From: an uncultured Clostridia bacterium
Lineage (GTDB): Bacteria; Bacillota; Clostridia; Peptostreptococcales; Anaerovoracaceae
NCBI GenBank assembly: GCA_945876935.1
Contig: CAMCQA010000001.1
Location: 84,092 to 148,091, forward strand
Length of the DNA stretch: 64,000 nucleotides
Direction: 5' to 3'
Within the stretch, counting starts at the first letter, position 1. Each line of letters opens with the position of its first letter. The notes below the pieces were generated by a model. It saw only the letters and a program-made list of their open reading frames with translations, did no database searches and was not told where the DNA came from. The translations under genes and the position numbers were made by a program. Shown one piece after another: positions 43,128 through 50,950 of this stretch.

Positions 43128-45752
43128 ATGCTTTCATCTGTAATGGCTATGCCGACTTTTGCTAATGAAGCTGTAACAGCAGAACAGGTTGATGCAAATA
43201 AGGAAATTGTATCTGAAGTAAATGTGAATAATGAAATGACAACTGAGAGTGGGGAGCCGAATAAAGAGGCTGCTCCTTTAAGTGCTAGGTCTGCTTTTAG
43301 AAGCGCTGTAGTGGCAAATGCACCTACTGTAGAGCCGCAGACTAATGGAGATGTTCTTATTAAATTACCACAAGACAATGCAGATATAACAAATCTAACT
43401 GTTACATATATAGATCAAGAAACAGGGGATGAGTATGTAGTTGAAGGAGTTAAAGAGAACGGTGTTTGGTCTATTCCAAATAGAGTTAGAACATACGCTG
43501 TTAAGATAAATCCAGAAAGAATAGTTGCAGATGAAGCTCAAGCAGCTAAACTAGGAAAGCCGGTAGGTACCATAACAATACCAGCAGCACTAGTAAAAGA
43601 TGGAAGTGAAGTAAAAGCGCAAACTGGTATAGCAGGTAATGGTGTTTTTACATCTAGCGATGAAGTAGTTGGAGTAGCTAAAAAAGATGTTGTTGCTCAA
43701 ATCAAAACTGACTATGATATAACTTTTGATGTACCAAATCTTGCTAATAGACCAACTGATAGAGGGTTTGTATTTAACGAGGATAAGAGTTCTCTAATAT
43801 ATTTCTATAATGTAGATGATAAAACTCAGTTCTCTGCAAGAGATGTCTTGAAAGTAATAAATGCTGCACCGAAGACTGGAAAAGATTTTAGAGCGCTGGA
43901 TGGAACAGAAAAATATAAGGCAGAAGCTTTTATGTGGAAGGAAAACGATAATGGATTCTCATTAATCCATACAGAACCTTATAAGAATTTTTATAGATTG
44001 GATGGATATCTTACAGAAATTTTAGATTTGATCGAGCCGATAAACCACTGGGGAGATGTTGCTATATATCCAAATGTTCCTCTTTATGGAAATCTAAAAA
44101 GAAATATAGCTGGATTTCTTTTAGCTACAGGAACTCAACCAGTTAAGGTAGACGTTTCAGAAGCGGTTACTTCGATAGCAATTCCTGAAAGAAATGCTTC
44201 TACAGCATTTGATTTGCAAGGCAGCTGGGCTAAAGCTAATGATAACGATGAAAAAGAATACGGCGTTATACCTGGATCTATACAGAGAAGATTCTTAGTT
44301 AATACTCAGTATGTTTTCAACAGTGCAGGCGAATATAAAAAATATAGAGCGAATCCAGATGGAAGCAATGCAGATGGCATAAACTCTGTAGAAAATATAA
44401 TGAATGTTTATTTTGTTGGTTATACAGAGCTTCCGCCAGCACCTGTGGTAACGCCAAAAGATAATGGTGGTGCAACTGTATCTTTAAGTGAAAAGCCTTA
44501 CCCTAATGAAATTGTTGAACTTACAGTAGAATATACTAAGGAAGACGACTCTAAGGCTACTATTACAGCTAAAAAGACTAATGGTAACTGGGAGCTTACA
44601 ACGCAAGTAGAAGGAGTTTCAATAGATCCAGCAACAGGAGTAATAACTTTTGTTCCAGATGCGATAAAAGATGATAGTCCGATAACATCAACTGTAAAAG
44701 ATAATTTGGGCAAAACTTCAAAGGTAGGTGAAGGAACTTCTAAGTACGATATCATTATGCCAGAACTTACATTTGTTAAAAATCCAGATGATCTAACTGA
44801 TGCAGAGAAAACTTCTGTAGAGGAAGCTGTGAGAAAAGCTAACCCTAACTTCCCAGAGAACACAAAAGTTGAAGTTGGCACAGATGGCTCAGTTACTGTT
44901 ACATATCCTGATGGAAATGTTGAGATGATAACTCAAGATAAGACAGTTAGAAAAATTCCTACTACTGAAGTAATCTTCGTTAAAGATACAGACAAGCTAA
45001 CAGATGAAGAAAAGACTAAAGTAGAAGATAAGCTAAAGGAAATGAATCCTGACTTACCAAAGGATATTGTACTTGTAGTAGCAGATAATGGAAATCTTAC
45101 TGTGACTTATCCAGATGGAGCTATCATTGAAATTGAGCCAGCTAAAACAGTTAGAAAAATTCCTACTACTGAAGTAATCTTCGTTAAAGATACAGACAAG
45201 CTAACAGATGAAGAAAAGACTAAAGTAGAAGATAAGCTAAAGGAAATGAATCCTGACTTACCAAAGGATATTGTACTTGTAGTAGCAGATAATGGAAATC
45301 TTACTGTGACTTATCCAGATGGAGCTATCATTGAAATTGAGCCAGCTAAGACAGTTAGAAAGATACCTACGACCGAAGTTATAGAAGTTGTAAATATAAA
45401 TATGCTAACAGATGAAGAAAAAGTTAAAGTTGCAGATAAGTTAAAGGAGATGAACCCTGATTTACCAAAGGATGTGAAGATAGTGGTAGCAGATAATGGA
45501 GAGCTTACTGTAACTTACTCCGATGGAACAGTGTTTGTTATTTCTCAAGAAAAAACTGTAAAGATGATGCCAGCGGTTGATATGCCAGAAGCTAACAAAC
45601 CAGCAGAGACACAAAAAATGAAGCCAAAGACTATGAATAAAGCAAAGTCGCCAAAAACTTCTGATAATAGTGCAGTTGAAGGAACAGTTTTAGGTGGGAT
45701 TCTATCAGCTGGAGCTATAGCTTTACTAAAGAGAAAGAAAATAGAAAAATAA
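43128..45752 (+). CDS. Repeat-containing, sortase-anchored surface protein (start interrupted)
   Basis: 874 residues from the first in-frame ATG after the stop, but this ATG lies inside the signal peptide; the original start is 43041. The region up to FANEA is a cleavable signal. An N-terminal unit of about 400 residues includes TVEPQTNGDVLIKL..., followed by an Ig-like domain with parallel layout (about 440-535). Four tandem 68-residue Rib/alpha-like repeats follow, each built on LTDEEKxKVxxxLKEMNPDLP ... LTVTYPDG. The C-terminus has a sorting signal SPKTSD, hydrophobic span and KRKKIEK tail. It is expected on the cell wall, with a likely adhesin or interaction role. Confidence 0.8.
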   Translation: MLSSVMAMPTFANEAVTAEQVDANKEIVSEVNVNNEMTTESGEPNKEAAPLSARSAFRSAVVANAPTVEPQTNGDVLIKLPQDNADITNLTVTYIDQETGDEYVVEGVKENGVWSIPNRVRTYAVKINPERIVADEAQAAKLGKPVGTITIPAALVKDGSEVKAQTGIAGNGVFTSSDEVVGVAKKDVVAQIKTDYDITFDVPNLANRPTDRGFVFNEDKSSLIYFYNVDDKTQFSARDVLKVINAAPKTGKDFRALDGTEKYKAEAFMWKENDNGFSLIHTEPYKNFYRLDGYLTEILDLIEPINHWGDVAIYPNVPLYGNLKRNIAGFLLATGTQPVKVDVSEAVTSIAIPERNASTAFDLQGSWAKANDNDEKEYGVIPGSIQRRFLVNTQYVFNSAGEYKKYRANPDGSNADGINSVENIMNVYFVGYTELPPAPVVTPKDNGGATVSLSEKPYPNEIVELTVEYTKEDDSKATITAKKTNGNWELTTQVEGVSIDPATGVITFVPDAIKDDSPITSTVKDNLGKTSKVGEGTSKYDIIMPELTFVKNPDDLTDAEKTSVEEAVRKANPNFPENTKVEVGTDGSVTVTYPDGNVEMITQDKTVRKIPTTEVIFVKDTDKLTDEEKTKVEDKLKEMNPDLPKDIVLVVADNGNLTVTYPDGAIIEIEPAKTVRKIPTTEVIFVKDTDKLTDEEKTKVEDKLKEMNPDLPKDIVLVVADNGNLTVTYPDGAIIEIEPAKTVRKIPTTEVIEVVNINMLTDEEKVKVADKLKEMNPDLPKDVKIVVADNGELTVTYSDGTVFVISQEKTVKMMPAVDMPEANKPAETQKMKPKTMNKAKSPKTSDNSAVEGTVLGGILSAGAIALLKRKKIEK
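44739..45554 (+). repeat. Four tandem 204-bp (68-codon) repeats
   Basis: Units at 44739-44942 (diverged), 44943-45146, 45147-45350 (nearly identical to the previous one) and 45351-45554 (moderately diverged). Period is exactly 204 bp, so gain or loss of a unit keeps the frame. Confidence 0.9.
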
Positions 45753-45765
45753 TTTTTATATGTAT

Positions 45766-45797
45766 AAAGAGAAAGTGTAGAAGCTTTCTCTTTTTTT
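45766..45797 (+). terminator. Rho-independent terminator after surface-protein gene
   Basis: AAAGAGAAAG (45766-45775) / CTTTCTCTTT (45784-45793), then T-run. Confidence 0.85.
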
Positions 45798-45873
45798 ATT
45801 GAAAAAATACTATGATTATATGAATAATTTCTTATTTAAGTACAAATTTATTTACTAAAGAGAGGTATAATTA

Positions 45874-45882
45874 TGGTATAAT
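45874..45882 (+). promoter_or_regulatory. Extended -10 promoter for permease-ATPase operon
   Basis: TG-G-TATAAT (45874-45882), about 89 bases before the permease ATG. A second TATAAT lies at 45866-45871. No strong -35 element. Confidence 0.5.
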
Positions 45883-45970
45883 AGTTCTATTATGATAAAA
45901 TACGAATGATAGATAATTCATTTGTAAAATCAATGGTTTTGTGGTGAATTTTCTTTGAAAGGATATATTT

Positions 45971-46630
45971 ATGGAGCAAATATTTAGTTACTTGCCACTC
46001 ATGTTTGAGGGCTTGGAAAAAACTATAATATTATTTTTTATAACCTTAGCTTTATCCTTACCTTTAGCTCTTCCGATTGCTTTAGGTGAAGAGAGTAAAA
46101 ATAAGGTTGTATCTTTTATTTTTAAAACTTACGTTTTTATATTTAGAGGAACTCCTTTAATGCTTCAGTTGTTCTTCTTTTACTTCTTTTTTCCAATAGT
46201 TCTAAATATAAGAATTTTTGATGATTTTCAGACAGCTTGTTTAACTTTTGTACTAAACTATGCTGCTTACTTTGCGGAAATTTATAGAGGCGGAATGAAC
46301 AGTATAGACAAGGGTCAGTATGATGCAGCCTTTGCTTTAGGCTTGTCTAAAAGACAGACATTGTTTGGAATAGTAATACCACAGACGATGAAAGTTATAC
46401 TACCGCCTATTTCCAATGAAACTATTACTCTTGTTAAGGACACTGCACTTATTATGGTTATAGGGGCTGCAGACTTAATGAAGATGACAAGCAGCATTGT
46501 AAATAGAACAAATGATATTACCCCATTATTTGTTGCGGCTGTAATATATTTGATTATGACTTTTATTCTTACAATCATATCAGGGCGACTAGAAAAGTAT
46601 TTCTCCAGATATGATGAGCGAGGTGAATAA
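45971..46630 (+). CDS. Polar amino-acid ABC transporter permease (HisM/GlnP type)
   Basis: 219 residues with about five membrane helices and the BPD-transport inner-membrane motif: [33 protein letters not shown] region (about 97-129; the EIYRGG...GQ..AA..LGLS pattern contacts the ATPase). It forms the channel for a polar amino acid together with the ATPase encoded next and probably the lipoprotein at 42073. GAAAGGATA precedes the ATG. Confidence 0.93.
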   Translation: MEQIFSYLPLMFEGLEKTIILFFITLALSLPLALPIALGEESKNKVVSFIFKTYVFIFRGTPLMLQLFFFYFFFPIVLNIRIFDDFQTACLTFVLNYAAYFAEIYRGGMNSIDKGQYDAAFALGLSKRQTLFGIVIPQTMKVILPPISNETITLVKDTALIMVIGAADLMKMTSSIVNRTNDITPLFVAAVIYLIMTFILTIISGRLEKYFSRYDERGE

Positions 46631-46631
46631 T

Positions 46632-47345
46632 ATGAAACACATTTTAAAGATGGAGAATATTGTAAAGGAATACGAAGGAAATAGAGTTCTTGACGGCGTT
46701 GATTTTTCTATTGAAAAAGGAGAAACTGTATCAGTTATAGGACCTTCTGGTTCAGGAAAAAGTACTCTTTTGAAGTGTATAAATGGGCTTGTTAAGATTA
46801 CTTCCGGAGATATGATTTTAAATGGAAGTACAGGAATGGTTTTTCAGCATTTCAACTTATTTCCTCATATGACATGCATTGAAAATATAATGTATGCACC
46901 TATGAAAGTTAAAAAAATATCTAAATCTGATGCTGAAGCAAAAGCTGTAAGTCTTCTTGAAATGGTAGGCCTTTCAGATAAAAGAGATGAATATCCAAAC
47001 CACCTGTCTGGTGGACAGCAGCAAAGAGTTGCTATCGCAAGAGCTTTGGCTATGGAGCCTGATCTTATGCTATTTGACGAGGCTACTTCTGCACTTGACC
47101 CTGAAATAACAGGAGAAGTGTTGGAAGTTATGAAAAAGATGGCAAAGGATCATGTTACTATGATAGTTGTAACTCATGAAATGGGATTTGCAAGAGAAGT
47201 TTCTGACAGAGTAATATTTATGGATAAAGGTAAGATTGTGGAAGAAGGTAAACCGCAAGAAATTTTCCAGAACACCAAGAGTGAGAGATTGAAGAACTTC
47301 TTAGGTGTAGTTCTAAATGACTATGTTCCACAAGATACAAAATAG
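46632..47345 (+). CDS. Polar amino-acid ABC transporter ATPase (GlnQ/HisP type)
   Basis: 237 residues from ATG 46632 (GCGAGGTG upstream; the frame opens at 46611 within the permease gene). Walker A GPSGSGKS (37-44), Q-loop [11 protein letters not shown] (69-79), signature LSGGQ (125-129), Walker B LFDE (147-150), switch His in VVTHEMGFA. It powers amino-acid uptake. The start lies one base after the permease stop. A terminator follows at 47375. Confidence 0.95.
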   Translation: MKHILKMENIVKEYEGNRVLDGVDFSIEKGETVSVIGPSGSGKSTLLKCINGLVKITSGDMILNGSTGMVFQHFNLFPHMTCIENIMYAPMKVKKISKSDAEAKAVSLLEMVGLSDKRDEYPNHLSGGQQQRVAIARALAMEPDLMLFDEATSALDPEITGEVLEVMKKMAKDHVTMIVVTHEMGFAREVSDRVIFMDKGKIVEEGKPQEIFQNTKSERLKNFLGVVLNDYVPQDTK

Positions 47346-47374
47346 ATAATGAGAAAATTTGAAATATAAACTTT

Positions 47375-47412
47375 AAAATACCCTACAACCTAAGTTGCAG
47401 GGTATTTTTATA
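47375..47412. terminator. Terminator between convergent genes
   Basis: AAAATACCCTACAAC (47375-47389) pairs with GTTGCAGGGTATTTT (47394-47408), with one A/C mismatch, and is T-rich on both strands. Confidence 0.8.
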
Positions 47413-47431
47413 TATTATGTAACTTTAGTAA

Positions 47432-48142
47432 TTATCCCTTTAGAAAATTTGTGTTTTTAAGAGCAGTAAATATTCTGTCTTCTGCACCTGGTACATCTTT
47501 TTCTATTTGGTCTAATAAATTCTCTGTTGCCCTTCGTTTTGTAATTTTGTCTACGGGACAAGGGCTTGAAATTACAGGAAGAGAAAGGCTATCTACTAAT
47601 GATATAATCTCTTCTTCTTTTACATATATGAGAGGTCTTATAAGATGAATTTCTGCATCAGACATAAAGGAAATCGGACTTATAGACTCGTATTTACCGT
47701 TATACAGAAGGTTCATCATTGCTGTAGTTATCATATCTTTTTGATGATGTCCCAATGCAAGTTTGTTACAACCTATCTTTTTTATGTTTTTATTTAAGAT
47801 ACCTCTTCTCATCGTGGAACATAATGAGCAAGGATTTTTTTCTTTTCTCTCCTCGAAAATTAAATTAGCAAGTTGCGTATGTATTATTGTCAAATCAAGA
47901 CCTAAATTTTTACAGAAAGCTTCCACCATAGAGGTATCAAAGTTTTCAAAGCCCATACTCACCATTACAGGATGTATGGAGAAGTTCATATCCTTTTGCA
48001 TGCTTATGCCTTTTAATGCGTATAACAGAGCAAGGCTGTCTTTTCCACCGGATATACCAACAGCAACTTTATCATTTTCTCCTATCAAATCATAGTCTTT
48101 AATAGCTTTTTTAACTTTTCCATATAGGCTGGAAATTTTCAT
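47432..48142 (-). CDS. ttcA: TtcA-family tRNA thiolation ATPase
   Basis: 236 residues from ATG 48142 (AGAGGT upstream on the - strand); the long open frame to 48271 has no supporting start. The PP-loop SGGKDS is at 31-36. Cysteines C105 and C108 (CSLC, with STMRRG) and Cys195 in SSPCPVD match the 4Fe-4S-binding pattern of the TtcA group. LGHHQKDM near 130-137 is a conserved family segment. It likely adenylates and thiolates a tRNA base (2-thiocytidine in E. coli); the tRNA target here is not certain. Confidence 0.85.
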   Translation of the reverse strand: MKISSLYGKVKKAIKDYDLIGENDKVAVGISGGKDSLALLYALKGISMQKDMNFSIHPVMVSMGFENFDTSMVEAFCKNLGLDLTIIHTQLANLIFEERKEKNPCSLCSTMRRGILNKNIKKIGCNKLALGHHQKDMITTAMMNLLYNGKYESISPISFMSDAEIHLIRPLIYVKEEEIISLVDSLSLPVISSPCPVDKITKRRATENLLDQIEKDVPGAEDRIFTALKNTNFLKG

Positions 48143-48265
48143 ATTTATAGACCTCTTTTCTAAGTAAGTAAACCCATTATACCATATGAAGAATAGCTTT
48201 ATCTTTGAAGATATAAAAATATTGAATACAAAGGAATTTTGAAGCTGTCTAAAGTTGCTTTTTCG

Positions 48266-48294
48266 TTGCAAAATTAAGCATTTTAGTGTATAAT
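48266..48294 (+). promoter_or_regulatory. Promoter for the 48342-53770 operon
   Basis: TTGCAA (48266-48271), 17-base spacer, TATAAT (48289-48294). Confidence 0.7.
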
Positions 48295-48341
48295 ATTAAA
48301 CCGTAGAATTAGAATTTATTTTTGTGGAAGGCTTTGAAAAA

Positions 48342-48944
48342 ATGGGAAATATCGAACTAAAACTAAATATAAGTAGATTAGACTTAATTCTAGCAGGTAG
48401 TGTGGTTTTAATAGCACTTATTTTGTTCATCGGTTTTATAGTTTGGCTTGTTAAAAGCTCAAGACAAAATAAGGCGTTAAAGTCAATTGATATGAGGTTG
48501 GCGCAGAACGCAAAATCTGATGAATCTAAAGGCAGAGATAAAGCTAGCCATACTGTAAGGGAATACGTTTATATCGATAACAGTGGAAATAAAACTGTAA
48601 GAAAAGAACAGATTCATGAAGAGGAAAGTTCAGCTGATGAAATGAAGAACTCTGCTCAAGAAATAACTGAAGCTAAAAAAGAAGATATTGTTATGAATGA
48701 AGAGGGTTCCGATTCTCATGAAGTTCAAAGCAAGCCTATCAAAGAAACGCTAAATGATAGCAAGAGCAGTATTGAAAGTGAGTTTGAAGAAGACTTAGAA
48801 GTAGATGTTATGGCTGAAATTCAAAAGATGCTTAAGACTACTGAAAGCTATCAGATGCCTAAGCTAAACAAAGATGAGTATAACGTAGGTAAGAGTGGAA
48901 AAACCTACTCAAGAGAAGATATCGAAAATATTATTAAAGATTAA
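48342..48944 (+). CDS. Single-pass membrane protein with acidic tail, unknown function
   Basis: 200 residues from ATG 48342, or 206 from GTG 48324; neither has an ideal ribosome-binding site. An N-terminal hydrophobic helix (about 16-41) is followed by a basic patch and a long hydrophilic tail rich in Glu, Asp, Ser and Lys, probably disordered. The last 35 residues (YQMPKLNKDEYNVGKSGKTY...) look more ordered. I recognise no family. It is the first gene of a three-gene unit with the zinc-ribbon protein and UPF0182. Confidence 0.7.
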   Translation: MGNIELKLNISRLDLILAGSVVLIALILFIGFIVWLVKSSRQNKALKSIDMRLAQNAKSDESKGRDKASHTVREYVYIDNSGNKTVRKEQIHEEESSADEMKNSAQEITEAKKEDIVMNEEGSDSHEVQSKPIKETLNDSKSSIESEFEEDLEVDVMAEIQKMLKTTESYQMPKLNKDEYNVGKSGKTYSREDIENIIKD

Positions 48945-48955
48945 GTGAGGAATTT

Positions 48956-50932
48956 ATGTTTTGTCATGAATGCGGACAATTTTTAACGGGAAAAGAAAAC
49001 TTTTGTAGTTCTTGTGGAACAAAGGTTAAATACGATGAGCCTGTTAATAAAAAGGTGGATGAGGAAGCAGTTGAATCAATAGGATTTGCGCAGGATAGTC
49101 ATGTTTTATCTGAAAGTCCTAAGTCTAAAATGCCAGATATGAATTGGAACTTATCAGAATTCACACCTAAGGCAGAAAAAAAGGAAAATCCTGTTATTTT
49201 CTGGAGAACAGAAGATATGTTTATGGGAAGAGAGCTCAAAGAAGATAAAGTGAGAAACTCTTTTACAGATATGGATGACAAAAAAGAGACTGATGTTGAT
49301 AATGACAATGGTGAAAATAAAGAAGATTCTTTTGAAGTTCCTGATATTTTCAATCAGAAAAAAGATGATGATAAACCAAGCTTCTTGAAAGGTTTAGATG
49401 ATTTCGAAACGGAAGAATTAACAGCTAGCTCAAGTGAATTATCTGAAGTTGCAAAAAAAGAATACCCTGCTTATGAAAACAGTGAGCTTGGTCTTGTTAT
49501 AGATAATAGTGATCAAGGAAGCAGTTTTGAAGATGTAGGTTCCGTTGATTTGAAAGAATCTCTATCGGATGAGCCTGAGGTAGAAATTGAACAGCCTAGC
49601 AGCAATCTGGGAGTTGAAATTGTTGGAGATGGAGACAAGGAAATTCCTATAAGCAATGAACCAGCTCTTACAAGTGTTATTCTAGGAGAGAAAGAAATTG
49701 AAAATCTAGAAGCGATTATCAATGAAGCTAAAAGACAAGAACAAGAAGAAATTGAGGATATTAGCATTAGTTTATTTGATGAAATAGCTGATAACGTTGT
49801 TGATACTTTGGAAAATTCTAGGATTGATGAAGAAAAGAAGAGAATCGATAAGTTTTATACTTTCAATAAAAAGAAAGAGGAATTCCAAAGACTTCTTGAT
49901 AAAGAATATGAAAGAATTGAAAACAATATAGAGAAGGGTGGATTAGAAGAGGCAGTCTCAGGATTTATAGATGTTGAGGTAGGAAAAGATGTTGAAGGTA
50001 CTTCTCAGTTAGAAGAGATGATAAAGGCAAGAGAGATGTTTTTTGATTCTCCTGTAACACTTGAGATAATCAATGATCAGGTTGAAAGTTCCGCTTCTGA
50101 TGAAAGCCCGGTGAGCGACGAAGATATTGATAGCTATAAGCTTGAAGATGATAATCAAGAAGAAGATTCTTTAGCAGAAGAACAAGGAGAAAATATTGAA
50201 GAAGTTATTTCTGAGAATGCTCAAGAACTTAGAGAGCAGATGGCATTAAAAACTTTAGAAGAAAATGACTCTCCAGAAGATGCTAAAGAGGATGTATCTT
50301 CTTCTGAGGATCATGGTGACTTTATCTTAGATAAAGTTTCTGACAAAGAAGGGAAAGTTACTTTTGAACCATCGAAAGATGAAGAGAACAATTCTTCTGA
50401 AAAGCCTGAATTTCTTAGAGAGAAGAACACATATGTACAGGTTCCTTTTGTTGATGAAGAAGAAAAAGGTCTATCTGTTCAAGAAGAAAGAGAATCTCAG
50501 ACTCCTGAAGGAATAAAGGTTGATGAAGGTCAGAATGGTGAGCCTGCTAGGGTAATAATAGATCCTAAAAAGCAAGATGAAATCGATAGAGAAGAAAAAG
50601 ATAGAATAGGTGATGAATTCTTTGCAGAAGAAGAGCTTCCAAAGAGAAGTAAATTTGTAAGCTTTTTAATAGGACTACTTATTGTCTTATTAATCACAGT
50701 TGGAGGACTGTTTGCTATAAGAGTTACTATGCCAACTTCTTATATATCTCAATATATAGATGAGGTTTCCACTAAGATTTTAAATTTATTTAATTCTGAT
50801 ACTTCTGATGAAAAAGTGAAGGTTTCAGAGCCTAAAAAGGAAGAAATTGAAGTTAACCCTTCTGATGAAAAGACTGATGAAAGCAAGGATATTGTTGAAA
50901 AGTCTGTGGAGACAGAAAAGAAGCAGCAGTAA
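48956..50932 (+). CDS. Zinc-ribbon, highly acidic single-pass membrane protein
   Basis: 658 residues. The N-terminus is a short zinc ribbon, FCHECGQ...FCSSCGTK (Cys3, Cys6, Cys17, Cys20 region). A stretch of about 540 residues, extremely rich in Glu, Asp, Ser and Lys, follows and is probably disordered or coiled coil in parts. A membrane helix (SFLIGLLIVLLITVGGLFAI, about residues 566-585) and an extracellular acidic tail complete it. No enzymatic motif is visible. A scaffold or regulator of the neighbouring membrane protein is possible (inference). GTGAGGA precedes the ATG. Confidence 0.75.
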   Translation: MFCHECGQFLTGKENFCSSCGTKVKYDEPVNKKVDEEAVESIGFAQDSHVLSESPKSKMPDMNWNLSEFTPKAEKKENPVIFWRTEDMFMGRELKEDKVRNSFTDMDDKKETDVDNDNGENKEDSFEVPDIFNQKKDDDKPSFLKGLDDFETEELTASSSELSEVAKKEYPAYENSELGLVIDNSDQGSSFEDVGSVDLKESLSDEPEVEIEQPSSNLGVEIVGDGDKEIPISNEPALTSVILGEKEIENLEAIINEAKRQEQEEIEDISISLFDEIADNVVDTLENSRIDEEKKRIDKFYTFNKKKEEFQRLLDKEYERIENNIEKGGLEEAVSGFIDVEVGKDVEGTSQLEEMIKAREMFFDSPVTLEIINDQVESSASDESPVSDEDIDSYKLEDDNQEEDSLAEEQGENIEEVISENAQELREQMALKTLEENDSPEDAKEDVSSSEDHGDFILDKVSDKEGKVTFEPSKDEENNSSEKPEFLREKNTYVQVPFVDEEEKGLSVQEERESQTPEGIKVDEGQNGEPARVIIDPKKQDEIDREEKDRIGDEFFAEEELPKRSKFVSFLIGLLIVLLITVGGLFAIRVTMPTSYISQYIDEVSTKILNLFNSDTSDEKVKVSEPKKEEIEVNPSDEKTDESKDIVEKSVETEKKQQ

Positions 50933-50950
50933 TACTGCTTGGAGGATTAT

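Noticed and set aside
44739..45554. CRISPR-like direct repeats
   Set aside because: The 204-bp repeats are in frame, protein-coding and without spacers; no CRISPR array or cas gene is present in the window.
48143..48271. N-terminal extension of the TtcA-like protein
   Set aside because: The extra 43 residues contain the ribosome-binding site for ATG 48142 and resemble translated AT-rich spacer rather than family sequence.
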